Below, one piece after another: positions 7,165 through 14,701 of a DNA stretch of 14,701 bases (positions within the stretch are counted from its first letter, which is position 1; every line of letters begins with the position of its first letter). A program made the translations under genes and the position numbers. Source of the DNA: CAZDBA01 sp964503615 (GTDB taxonomy: Bacteria > Planctomycetota > Planctomycetia > Pirellulales > Pirellulaceae); contig CAZDBA010000122.1 of assembly GCA_964503615.1 (NCBI GenBank), positions 1-14,701 on the forward strand. Direction: 5' to 3'. The notes under the pieces were generated by a model. That model had not been told where the DNA came from. It was given only the letters and a program-made list of their open reading frames with translations, and made no database searches.

Positions 7165-8931
7165 TTAACGTTTCTTTTTTCTTTGCGCAGCTTCCCGCTG
7201 AGCCTTTTGCTTACGAGCACGTTCGGCGGCTTGTTTTCGCGAGCGCTCTTGCTGGGCGCGACGCGCTTTTTCCTGCTGAGCGCGTCGNNNNNNNNNNNNN
7301 NNNNNNNNNNNNNNNNNNNNNNNNNNNNNNNNNNNNNNNNNNNNNNNNNNNNNNNNNNNNNNNNNNNNNNNNNNNNNNNNNNNNNNNCGTCGAGCTTGTT
7401 CCTGCTGATTGCGCCGAGCTTGCTCTTGCCGGGCCCTGTTTGCAGCATCCCGCTGAGCTTGCTCCCGTTGAGACTGCTGGCTGCGACGTACCTGCTCTTG
7501 AGCTCTTCTGATTTGCTGGGTGGAAACGGCCGGCTTGCGAGAGACGACGTTACGCTGAGCCAACTCGTTGCGTATACGCTGGCGCTGGAGCTGTTCCAGT
7601 TGTTCCAGCCTTCGTCTTTCGTTCCTCAACTCTGCTTGAACCACCTTGTGGTAATGGTTCCGTTGAGCATTGCGTGCGATGTCATGTTGGCGTACATCGG
7701 CGAAAGTTCTCACGTAGTTCGAATTGCGAATCAAGTCGCCATGGAACCCTTGATGGCCTCGAGGCGGTGAAAGCCTGATGTTGTTCGCGAACTGCTGCTG
7801 TGCCTTGTAGGTCGGTTTTGGGCGATAGTTGCGGTTGCTAATGTAGAAATTGTGTTGTCGGGTCAGATACTGAACAACGTTGTAGTTACGATCAAACGAT
7901 GAACGGCGGCTACCGTAGTAAGTCAGCAAAGGATCGTAGTTTCGGCTATGACTGCTCCAGGAAACCCAAGGGCGAAATCCACTGTTGGCGAAGTTCGCCC
8001 CATACCAGTCGCCATAGAAATAGTGGTTGCAACCCGGACGCACAAACAAGTGTGTCAGGAAATCGATACTTAGATCGATCGTGAACGCGGGGCGATATTG
8101 ATAGTTGTCGGCGAGGTAAACTGGCTGTGGGAACTGAACCGGTGCAAAGCAGGTCCCACGGTTTTGGAACTCATAATCCCAATAGCCGGATTGATAAACG
8201 CAGCCATTGGGAGTCCAGACATAGCAAGCCGGAATCCAGATCCAGTTTTCAACAACGGGCTGCCAGTGTCCTGCCTGCCAACGGTAGTTATCGTTTTGGT
8301 GGGCCCAGTTTCCTGGAACGTAAAAGTAATCTTCGCTTGGTGCATGAGTTGATGGTCCTTGATCGATCGACGCGGGCGGCTGGGGAAGGTAGCCAAGTTC
8401 AACCTGCGAGTCTTCTGCCCATATGCCGGCAACCCAGCGGTAGCCGCCTTGTTCGGTGGTCCAATAGCCCGGTATCCACTGACGATTCGGTGGCACGTCA
8501 CGCCAGATTCCACTGATCCAGATAAAGTCAGATTGTGCTTCATCCCAAGCCCAGTAACCAGAGATCCACTGAACATTGTTTCCATCTGGTTTGTATTCTG
8601 GTGGAACTTCGTCGATCACTTGTGGTGGGGCTTTTAAGACCAGTGCTGACGGTTGTGGATCGGCTTGATGTGCGGCTGCGAAAGCTTCATGAAGCGGCCC
8701 GCGCGTCAGCACATTAAGATCATCAGGCAATTCCTCCAGTTGTGGAAACTCGATGATTTCTGGAAGCTCAATAATCTCTGGAACCTCGATAACGGATTGA
8801 GCCGATTGAGGTTCATTGATTTGCGGAAATAACAAATCCTGGGCATTGGATTGCTGGGCAAGCAAAAACAACAGTACAACAACTGTCGCGATTTTGTCAC
8901 AGGCAGTGATCATTTTGATCATGGCATTCAC
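7165..8931 (-). CDS. Secreted WXXGXW-repeat protein with Arg/Gln/Ala coiled-coil tail (assembly gap inside)
   Basis: About 588 residues as numbered through the gap. Residues 1-30 are a signal peptide (hydrophobic 15-26, SNA-QD). A proline/acidic stretch with an internal PEIIEL/PEIIEF repeat (51-63) follows. Residues 121-250 hold the WXXGXW-type repeats typical of planctomycete envelope proteins: WISGYW, WISGIW, WIPGYW, WVAGIW, YVPGNW, WQAGHW, YQSGYW. Residues 250-370 are Tyr/Asn/Phe-rich. From about 412 to the end there is a highly basic, Gln-rich coiled coil that becomes an 8-residue array (RRAQQEKA, RRAQQERS, RRNQQEQA). The 100-N gap lies inside this array, so true length and frame across it are unknown; both flanks are in the same frame as written. 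Start: GTG at 8931 has GGAA 7 nt upstream; ATG at 8922 is the alternative. Likely a cell-surface or periplasmic structural protein; no enzymatic motif seen. Confidence 0.85.
   Translation of the reverse strand: MNAMIKMITACDKIATVVVLLFLLAQQSNAQDLLFPQINEPQSAQSVIEVPEIIELPEIIEFPQLEELPDDLNVLTRGPLHEAFAAAHQADPQPSALVLKAPPQVIDEVPPEYKPDGNNVQWISGYWAWDEAQSDFIWISGIWRDVPPNRQWIPGYWTTEQGGYRWVAGIWAEDSQVELGYLPQPPASIDQGPSTHAPSEDYFYVPGNWAHQNDNYRWQAGHWQPVVENWIWIPACYVWTPNGCVYQSGYWDYEFQNRGTCFAPVQFPQPVYLADNYQYRPAFTIDLSIDFLTHLFVRPGCNHYFYGDWYGANFANSGFRPWVSWSSHSRNYDPLLTYYGSRRSSFDRNYNVVQYLTRQHNFYISNRNYRPKPTYKAQQQFANNIRLSPPRGHQGFHGDLIRNSNYVRTFADVRQHDIARNAQRNHYHKVVQAELRNERRRLEQLEQLQRQRIRNELAQRNVVSRKPAVSTQQIRRAQEQVRRSQQSQREQAQRDAANRARQEQARRNQQEQARXXXXXXXXXXXXXXXXXXXXXXXXXXXXXXXXXXRRAQQEKARRAQQERSRKQAAERARKQKAQREAAQRKKKR
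7288..7387. other. Assembly gap of exactly 100 N
   Basis: Positions 7288-7387 are undetermined. The round size suggests a placeholder for a gap of unknown length. Both flanks encode the same Arg/Gln/Ala-rich repeat, which explains why assembly failed here. Confidence 0.98.
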
Positions 8932-9173
8932 TCATTGATTCCGGGTGCGGGAGAAGAAAACCGGCTTTTTGCTGAGTCGTTCAAGCAAAAACTGATTGTC
9001 TAACCTCAAATAGAGCAACGAGTGTGCCACTGACAGCAATCAGTTTCCGGCGGTTGAAGTCACTCCGGATTTTATGGAATGTTGCGACGCCGGGTAGATG
9101 CGTTGAGCCATTTAGGTTTCTGGCTATGCATTGAGAGAGCAGAGAATTGCAGATTGTAGCGGATCGGTTTGCT

Positions 9174-9192
9174 AAGCCCAAAAGTTGGGCTT
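9174..9192 (-). terminator. Perfect 8-bp hairpin at the end of the ABC operon
   Basis: AAGCCCAA and TTGGGCTT form a perfect 8-bp stem around a 3-nt loop. It overlaps the TAA of the last gene of the minus-strand ABC operon. No T-tract follows on either strand, so it may be a weak terminator or a 3'-end stabilising structure and not a classical intrinsic terminator. The rest of 9195-8932 shows no gene and presumably carries the promoter of the WXXGXW gene. Confidence 0.45.
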
Positions 9193-10853
9193 TAGAAAAT
9201 CAGGCGTTCGAACCAGCCGTTGATGACCGACCAGAGCAGTGCAAAAATTCCGCCGCAGAGCACCATCGGGATAAAGATGATCGACCAAGTCAGGTTTTCA
9301 GAGACCGTTTCGGATTGGGCAACCGGTCCCGAGCCGATCGTTGATTGGGCGACCGTTGTTTCCTCGTCGGCTTTTGGTTCGATGGGTCTTGGTTCGGGCG
9401 CTGCCATCGAGCCAGACACGGTCTCCACTGATTGATTGTCTATTTCTGGCGGCAAGTTCGCGGGGATTCGTTCTGCCGAACCTTCGTTAGGTTGCCCGGG
9501 GGCGACGACTGCTTGGTCTGTTTGGTCCGAGCCGACATCTTCCTGGACGACTTTTAACGTGACATAGGTTTGAGAATCATCTTCGGTCGCAGGCTTGACT
9601 TGGGGAATGTCTGGTGTTTGTTCTTGTCCATCGACTTCAGAATTGAGTTCTTCATCGCCCCAGCCATCGTCCTCTTCTTTATCCCATCCATCGTCTGAAT
9701 CGTAGTTGCCAACTTCGGCAAAAAATTCGGCTCGACGGACTGCATCAGGGTCGATCTTACGAAGTTCTTCGATGTGTTTTTTTGCTATGGGGTCTGGGCA
9801 TTCTTGCAAGTAGCCGATGACGGGGACTCGCAGCCAATTGGTCTCGTCGTCTGCCTCTTTGAACATTTTCACCAGTTTGTCCATGACCGTCCAATCTTTC
9901 CAACGAGCGAGATCGGGAATGATCATGTCAGCCATTTTGGGCCGGTCCAGCAGTTGGCGAACCGCTTTTATGATTCGCTCTTTAGGAATAAAGTCGACTT
10001 CGGTGCCATGAAAGCGAAGCGCGGTAACTGCCGCAAGAGTATCAACATAATCGACCTCTTGGTCAGTGATGAAAGTCGATTCGACGAGGTCAACGCCGGC
10101 CTCTTTCTTGAGGTTTAAATAACAAGCCAATAGGGAATCCAACCCGGCCTGTTTTCCACGGTCACCTGATTTGATCAACTCTTCCAAGTATTCGATATCG
10201 TCTTCTGTTCCACAGACGCCCAGCATGACAAAATAAAGTCTGCGTCGATTGACTGCTGTGTCAGAGTCTTTGATCCATTCAAGCAGCTTTTCCCGTGGCA
10301 TGTGGTCTTTGAGCTCTAACAAAGCCTCGTAGGGTGCGCCGGCAAATTCATCGTAAGCATCAAAAGCAAGCAACGATTCGGAGTCTTCGAAGTAGTCCTG
10401 GAAGAACTTGAGCCGTTCAACGCCTTCGTCTGGCAGGTCGGAAAGCTGCCCGATGTAATCAATAACCCGCTCGGAGGCACGCAGTGGCGCTTCCCAGATC
10501 ACTGCCGGCGGATCGTTGCCCATGATCAGAAACTCATCGCCCAGTTCATAAGTGCCGATCAGGAGTGACTTGAAAGTCATCTCCCTTTTTACAAACCGGT
10601 CACCTTTGAGGACCTGCGTAATTTCAAAGCTGGCTTTGGGCGGAGGCGCGTCGATGTCATCAATCGGTTTAGGGATGTTCACGACTTTGGCGATCACGAC
10701 GATATCGCTTTTGTTCATCTGCTGCGCAAACGTCAAATTAAGCGCTGAGCAGAAAGGGCAGTGCATCCCCGATGTCGCCGATGCAAAGCTCGTTAGGAGC
10801 AGCAGCATCGCAGCAATTGTAGCTGTAATTCGCGCGGAGAATTGTTTTAACAT
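9192..10853 (-). CDS. Exported, C-terminally anchored protein with CPFC motif and HEAT-like middle; third gene of ABC operon
   Basis: A 553-residue protein starting at ATG 10853. The open frame extends to 10976 inside the permease gene, but only this ATG gives a proper signal peptide (1-26, TATIAAMLLLLTSFASA) and it lies 61 nt after the permease stop. No Shine-Dalgarno is visible. The mature N-terminus begins MHCPFC (Cys32, Cys35), then a beta-rich domain (SDIVVIAKVV 49-58, FEITQVLKGDRF 76-87, LGDEFLIMG 104-112) resembling the netrin/TIMP-like OB arrangement, where an N-terminal Cys precedes a 'VLKG' strand. Residues 140-380 are helical with HEAT-like spacing. An acidic region has two DDGW motifs (387-390, 395-398). 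A Pro/Glu-rich linker leads to one membrane helix (523-543) and a short basic tail. The bulk should be periplasmic, anchored beside the permease. I remember similar planctomycete proteins but know no function. Confidence 0.82.
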   Translation of the reverse strand: MLKQFSARITATIAAMLLLLTSFASATSGMHCPFCSALNLTFAQQMNKSDIVVIAKVVNIPKPIDDIDAPPPKASFEITQVLKGDRFVKREMTFKSLLIGTYELGDEFLIMGNDPPAVIWEAPLRASERVIDYIGQLSDLPDEGVERLKFFQDYFEDSESLLAFDAYDEFAGAPYEALLELKDHMPREKLLEWIKDSDTAVNRRRLYFVMLGVCGTEDDIEYLEELIKSGDRGKQAGLDSLLACYLNLKKEAGVDLVESTFITDQEVDYVDTLAAVTALRFHGTEVDFIPKERIIKAVRQLLDRPKMADMIIPDLARWKDWTVMDKLVKMFKEADDETNWLRVPVIGYLQECPDPIAKKHIEELRKIDPDAVRRAEFFAEVGNYDSDDGWDKEEDDGWGDEELNSEVDGQEQTPDIPQVKPATEDDSQTYVTLKVVQEDVGSDQTDQAVVAPGQPNEGSAERIPANLPPEIDNQSVETVSGSMAAPEPRPIEPKADEETTVAQSTIGSGPVAQSETVSENLTWSIIFIPMVLCGGIFALLWSVINGWFERLIF

Positions 10854-10914
10854 CGTGGAGCAGTTTGATTGAGCGATTGGATTCAAAGCGATTAAAGTTT
10901 TCCACCTGCCAAGG

Positions 10915-12789
10915 TTATTTGCCAAGTGATTTGGAAACGTCGGTTCGGTAAGCCGTGATAGCTGGGTAAATTCCAACGAGAATCGCCAGAATGATCAGCC
11001 CGGGAATCACCAGAAACTCAGGTGACATTTTCAGGTCTAGCATCCAGTTAGGCAAGCCGGATAGCCCACCCAACCAAGATCCTACAGGAACTGCAGGGGC
11101 AAAGTCAAAGAAGCGGATGGGGACACCTGTCTTTGCTTCGAAATAGGGACTTGCGATGACGTTAAGGGTGTGACCGCCCACCCAGCCTAACAGCCCGCCC
11201 GCTAAGGCTAGCAAAATGGCTTCCAAAAGGATGATGGTCATCACCTTGGACCGGTTAGCGCCAAGTGCTCTCATTACAGCGATCTCTTGTTTCCGCTGAC
11301 TCATTGAGTTGTAGATTCCAACCAGGATACTGATTCCAGAAACGATGCAGATCATCAAAGTCAAAAACAGCAGTAACCAGCGCAGCGGGTTCAGAAGCGA
11401 ATTAAACAAAAGCGCGATTTGCTTGATCGGATTCACCGCCTGAGCCGATTTCTGCGAATCCCTCGGACGGAATTGAGACCACAGCAATGTCTTTTCCATC
11501 TCGCCACCGTTGATCGCATTGGTGATGTGCATGTCGTTCATCAGCCCGCGGAATTCTTCGCCTTGTGCGTTGCGCACCAAAACGGCAGTTAGCTCACGTT
11601 GCTCGATGGGTAAAGGTTTTTTGTTGAGATCAACAATGATCGGCTTGGAAACATCGACGCCCCGAACAATATTGGCACCCGTTGGTTCTGTTTCGGGCGC
11701 GGGTGACTTTTTTGATTCCGATTTTTGTTTGTCAGAATTGGTTTTTGGCTGTTCCCGCTTGTCCAATTCACCTGGTTTCGCAGGTGATTCCCAACCGTCG
11801 TCGCTGAACATGTCGCCTGCCTGAGCAACGGCGTCGGCATCGGGTAGGTCGCTGGAAGCTGCTTCCGATTCGCTATCTGATTTTGCTTCTTCGCCCTGGA
11901 TCGGTTTGACGTGATCTTCCATCAGGAAAAAGCCTTCGACGTTAATAAAGACGACTCGGTCGTTGGCAGTGCCAGTTGGCTCCAGAATTCCAACGACTTC
12001 AAAGCCTTGTTCGTGAACGTGGGCTGCATCGTCGCTAGGTACGCCATGCGTCGGGTAGACGGGCGAGCCTATTTCTAAGCCCGCGTTGCGAGCTACCGTA
12101 GCGCCAACGACCGCTTCGAAGTAGCCGTTTTTGTCCGGGTCGTAGTCCAGCATGTTGCGACCCTTTGCGAACTCAAACGTTTTCTCCGTATCAACATCCA
12201 GCAATAGAGAAAAGAAGCTCGATTGAGTGCCAATCACGCGGTAGGCTTCATCACTTCCCGGGACTTCGTAGTAGTCGCCCAGACAAAGTGGTACCGCCGT
12301 CTCGGTAAAATGCGAATACTTGCCTGGCTCACTGGTGTTCATCGTATCCACCTGTTGTTCCATCAAGGCTTCGGTGGCGATGTCGTTCAGGATTGCCAGT
12401 GGGCCTCCAGCGCCCAGACAAGTGGCATTCGCGCCCAATCGCTGCGCTTTTATTTCCAGATCCAGAGCGCGTAAGGTGATTGAATTTGCAAACTCTTTCT
12501 CGCGAGTTTCTTTGTCACAGAATGCCAGGTAGTACTCGTACGGAATCGTTTCGATAGGCTCGCTGAGATAGAAAACCGAGTTGAGAGTTAACTGTAACGC
12601 TCCACCTCGGGCGCCCATGATCATGTTAAACCCAAAGCTGGAATTGCTTTTGAACGACTGGGCGACCATACCGTGAATTGTCAATACTGCTACGACCAGC
12701 ATGACGCCAAGCGCCATGGAAATGATCGAGAGCGCGGAACCAAATCCGCGGTGTTGAATGCTTCGCAGTGCGATCTTGAGCACGTTCAT
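10915..12789 (-). CDS. FtsX/MacB-type ABC transporter permease with acidic periplasmic insert
   Basis: A 624-residue permease with the type VII ABC layout. The first membrane helix is at 18-42 (FGSALSIISMALGVMLVVAVL), then a large periplasmic MacB_PCD-like domain (about 43-465), and three helices near 468-495, 517-545 and 592-613. The FtsX signature follows the second helix: NSMSQRKQEIAVMRALGANRSKV (494-516), the coupling-helix region that meets the ATPase. An unusual low-complexity, Asp/Glu/Lys/Ser-rich insert at about 296-372 includes FSDDGWESP (328-336). Such permeases move lipids, lipoproteins or peptides by mechanotransmission and not through a channel; the substrate here is unknown. The ATG is 3 nt after the ATPase stop, with GGAGG 13 nt upstream inside that gene, so expression is coupled. 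Confidence 0.92.
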   Translation of the reverse strand: MNVLKIALRSIQHRGFGSALSIISMALGVMLVVAVLTIHGMVAQSFKSNSSFGFNMIMGARGGALQLTLNSVFYLSEPIETIPYEYYLAFCDKETREKEFANSITLRALDLEIKAQRLGANATCLGAGGPLAILNDIATEALMEQQVDTMNTSEPGKYSHFTETAVPLCLGDYYEVPGSDEAYRVIGTQSSFFSLLLDVDTEKTFEFAKGRNMLDYDPDKNGYFEAVVGATVARNAGLEIGSPVYPTHGVPSDDAAHVHEQGFEVVGILEPTGTANDRVVFINVEGFFLMEDHVKPIQGEEAKSDSESEAASSDLPDADAVAQAGDMFSDDGWESPAKPGELDKREQPKTNSDKQKSESKKSPAPETEPTGANIVRGVDVSKPIIVDLNKKPLPIEQRELTAVLVRNAQGEEFRGLMNDMHITNAINGGEMEKTLLWSQFRPRDSQKSAQAVNPIKQIALLFNSLLNPLRWLLLFLTLMICIVSGISILVGIYNSMSQRKQEIAVMRALGANRSKVMTIILLEAILLALAGGLLGWVGGHTLNVIASPYFEAKTGVPIRFFDFAPAVPVGSWLGGLSGLPNWMLDLKMSPEFLVIPGLIILAILVGIYPAITAYRTDVSKSLGK

Positions 12790-12792
12790 GGT

Positions 12793-13506
12793 TTAAGCTC
12801 TGCCTCCGAGCGAGGTGTTTTGCCCACTTTGTCTCCGCGCCTCGGAAACAACCAGGTTCAACTCTTCCAGTCGGTCAACGCGATCAAACTGATTTGAAAC
12901 CTCGGTAGAGTGAGTCACAATGATCAAAGCGATTTCTTCGTTGTGGCATTGTTCCCGAATCAAATCGATCGTCTGTTGTTGATTGTTCGGGTCGACGTTG
13001 GCTGTGGGTTCATCGGCAAGCAGGATTCGTGGTTTGTTGGCCAGTGCACGAGCTACGGCGACGCGCTGTTGCTCGCCAACAGAAAGCGCTCCCGGGCGGT
13101 TACTTAAACGATGGCTAAGCCCGACGCGGTCCAGCAGTTCCTTGGCTCGGGATTTGGCGATCCGTTTGCTGGCGAACGTCATCCCAAGTAATACGTTTTC
13201 CAAAGCGGAGAAACCGGGCAAGAGATTGAACGTTTGAAAGACATAACCCAGCTTGTCGGCTCTGATTTTGTCTCGGCCCGATTCAGAGTAGCGCGAGATG
13301 TTGATGCCGTCCAGTTCAACCTGACCACTATCTGGGCTCGTGATTCCGGAAATGATGTGCAGCAAAGTTGTCTTGCCACATCCGCTGGCTCCGACCATGA
13401 CCGCTTGTTCGCCAGCCCCGACATGGTAGCTGGGGACGTCCAAGATGGGAGTCACCGTACCGTCTGGCTGTTTGTAGGACTTCTTGATTTCCGTAAGCTT
13501 GAGCAT
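12793..13506 (-). CDS. ABC transporter ATP-binding protein, LolD/MacB type
   Basis: A 237-residue ATPase. Walker A is GASGCGKTT (39-47), the Q-loop Gln91 is in YVFQTFNLLPGFSALENVLLG, the signature is LSVGEQQRVAVARAL (141-155), Walker B is ILLADEP (161-167), the D-loop is ANVD, and the switch His is His199 in VTHS. Length and the FNLLPGFSALENV stretch match the LolD/MacB/FtsE group. The signature has Val where the second residue after Leu-Ser is normally Gly. It energises the FtsX-type permease encoded 3 nt downstream. It is first in the operon; 217 bp separate it from smpB, with a weak TGA-TAAATT element on the minus strand (13589-13597) as a possible -10. The ATG at 13506 has no clear Shine-Dalgarno. 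Confidence 0.95.
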   Translation of the reverse strand: MLKLTEIKKSYKQPDGTVTPILDVPSYHVGAGEQAVMVGASGCGKTTLLHIISGITSPDSGQVELDGINISRYSESGRDKIRADKLGYVFQTFNLLPGFSALENVLLGMTFASKRIAKSRAKELLDRVGLSHRLSNRPGALSVGEQQRVAVARALANKPRILLADEPTANVDPNNQQQTIDLIREQCHNEEIALIIVTHSTEVSNQFDRVDRLEELNLVVSEARRQSGQNTSLGGRA

Positions 13507-13723
13507 TCGAGTCTATCGTCGTTGCCAAAGTTGTGAGTGAACCGGCTTGGCTGTGGGTTTGGCTTGTCCAAAAATGACTGAGTCGCACAATTTATCAGGA
13601 TCGGCACAAATTTAATACGGACCTCATCGGAGTTGGTTCATGCAACTCATTGGGGCGGAAGAAATGGATGCCAGAAGCGGGGAAACGACACGAGCCTTAG
13701 AGGGGTCGTGGTTTGTTGCTTGA

Positions 13724-14218
13724 TTAGCGGTTTCGCATTGCACGACTAATCTGCCGATTGACATCAGCCTTCTTGAGCGATTCCCGTTTGTCGTGCAGTT
13801 TCTTACCTCTTCCCACGCCAACCATCAGTTTGACGATGCCACGATCATTAAAATATAGTCGCAGGGGAATCAGTGTGAGCCCCTTTTCAAAGGCACGTGA
13901 TGAGAGTTTTCGAAACTGTTCGGCGTGAACCAGTAGCTTGCGAGAACGCTTCGGCTCGTGGTTCCAGATCGTTGCTTGCTTGTATTCGGGGATATCTGCG
14001 CCCACAAGCCATAGTTCATCGTCGCGAACACGGACGTAAGCTTCGTCCAACGAGACTTTGCCATCACGAAGCGATTTGACTTCGCTACCTTTTAGTACGA
14101 CACCGCACTCAATCTGTTCTGTAATTTCGTAGCGGTGGGTCGCTTTGCGGTTCTGCGAGATATTGCGACTTTGGCCGCCGCCGGTTTTTGCGGCTTTCTT
14201 TTTGCTCTTCTTGGCCAT
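13724..14218 (-). CDS. smpB: SsrA-binding protein SmpB
   Basis: A 164-residue SmpB, the partner of tmRNA that places it in the A site of stalled ribosomes during trans-translation. Residues 1-20 are a Lys/Ala/Gly-rich extension. The core shows RYEITEQIECGVVLKGSEVKSLRDG (29-53), EPKRSRKLLVH (88-98), KGLTLIPLRLYF (112-123) and the tail GRGKKLHDKRESLKKAD (136-152), whose basic C-terminus enters the mRNA channel. All expected blocks are present and length is normal. The ATG at 14218 has no obvious Shine-Dalgarno. No tmRNA gene is visible in the window. The gene diverges from lipA across about 205 bp and may share the strand but not necessarily the transcript with the ABC operon downstream. Confidence 0.97.
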   Translation of the reverse strand: MAKKSKKKAAKTGGGQSRNISQNRKATHRYEITEQIECGVVLKGSEVKSLRDGKVSLDEAYVRVRDDELWLVGADIPEYKQATIWNHEPKRSRKLLVHAEQFRKLSSRAFEKGLTLIPLRLYFNDRGIVKLMVGVGRGKKLHDKRESLKKADVNRQISRAMRNR

Positions 14219-14423
14219 TATTTTGATCGCGGAAATGAAGTTATGTTTCGAGTTTCAGGTGTAAGTTATCAAGTGGAGGGGAATTAAGGGTAGTGAGTTC
14301 GTTGGCTTGTGGCCATAATTCAGCATATTACTGAAAAGATCGATTTCAACTGGCTCAAGTCCGAATTGACAGTTGTTTGGCTTGTCCAATCGGTCAAGGT
14401 TATCCCTTTTAGGCGTAGAGTAA

Positions 14424-14701
14424 ATGTCACAATTGCCAATCATCCAAATTGGTTCAGAAAGTCCCAACGAAAACAAGTCTGTTGGTGCAGGAGCAAGCGG
14501 CGCGTGCGGAGGATCGGCTTCGCCGGTGGAAAACCGCCGTTTGCCAAAATGGCTCAAGCGGCAAGTGCCCAAGGGGAATGCCAATCACAAGACGGCCAAG
14601 CTGCTGGAAGAGCTGCGTCTGGAAACGGTTTGTGACAATGCAAAGTGCCCCAACCGGATGGAGTGCTACTCGCAACAAACGGCAACGTTCATGATCCTGG
14701 G
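14424..14701 (+). CDS. lipA: Lipoyl synthase LipA, N-terminal part (cut by window edge)
   Basis: The first 92 residues of an open frame that runs off the window. Residues 39-50 read RLPKWLKRQVPK and 60-92 include LLEELRLETVCDNAKCPNRMECYSQQTATFMIL, the unmistakable LipA start. Cys70, Cys75 and Cys81 form CX4CX5C, which binds the auxiliary 4Fe-4S cluster sacrificed as the sulfur source when octanoyl groups on lipoyl domains become lipoyl. The radical-SAM CX3CX2C lies beyond the edge. A TAA stands directly before the ATG, so this is the earliest possible start. Residues 10-35 are a Ser/Gly-rich extension not typical of the family core. The upstream AGAG (14417-14420) is a weak ribosome site. A TTGACA at 14366-14371 could be a -35, but no matching -10 is seen. 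Confidence 0.95.
   Translation, partial: MSQLPIIQIGSESPNENKSVGAGASGACGGSASPVENRRLPKWLKRQVPKGNANHKTAKLLEELRLETVCDNAKCPNRMECYSQQTATFMIL

Noticed and set aside
8070..8585. 171-codon minus-strand open frame within the WXXGXW gene
   Set aside because: It is a different frame of the same repeat-rich DNA; the WXXGXW frame has the signal peptide and the repeats, this one has neither.
14319..14335. TTCAG-N7-CTGAA inverted repeat between smpB and lipA
   Set aside because: Five-base arms in AT-rich DNA are expected by chance; no second copy or known operator match.
14309..14694. Complete short frames overlapping the lipA start on both strands
   Set aside because: The lipA frame, open to the window edge, has diagnostic cysteines; the others are out of frame and lack motifs.

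Overview
The window looks like chromosomal DNA from a planctomycete, most likely a Pirellulaceae relative. This rests on protein style, not on a marker gene: FSLRRMF-type N-terminal anchors, secreted WXXGXW-repeat and short HEAT-like proteins, a CPFC-containing membrane-anchored protein of a kind I remember from planctomycetes, and DUF4190-like plus DUF3299-like fusions. Base composition is near 50% GC by eye. Good Shine-Dalgarno sequences are scarce, so several starts are uncertain.

Layout. A small BamE-like membrane-anchored protein (29-319, +) converges on a three-gene minus-strand group (3047 to 415): a BtaA-type 3-amino-3-carboxypropyl transferase, a BtaB-type methyltransferase and an unrecognised acidic protein. 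The first two form the betaine-lipid (DGTS-type) pathway. A 438-bp non-coding stretch with an exact 15-bp tandem duplication separates them from two coupled minus-strand genes (4772 to 3486). These encode related proteins sharing a CCFG motif; one is anchored by membrane segments and one is secreted.

Divergent from that pair is a large secreted protein with a central HEAT-like patch (5057-7081, +). It converges on a secreted WXXGXW-repeat protein with a long Arg/Gln/Ala octad tail, interrupted by a 100-N assembly gap (7165-8931, -). Upstream on the minus strand lies a compact operon (13506 to 9192): a LolD/MacB-type ABC ATPase, an FtsX/MacB-type permease with an acidic periplasmic insert, and a secreted, C-terminally anchored HEAT-like protein. 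The window ends with smpB (trans-translation, -) and, divergent from it, the start of lipA (lipoyl synthase, +), which runs off the edge.

How they may work together. BtaA and BtaB should make a phosphorus-free membrane lipid. The ABC ATPase, permease and anchored protein look like one envelope machine. The DUF3299-like pair may belong to the same process, because I recall such proteins beside LolD/FtsX-type transporters in other bacteria, but that link is inference. smpB and lipA are housekeeping genes. I see no phage, transposase, CRISPR array, tRNA or rRNA.
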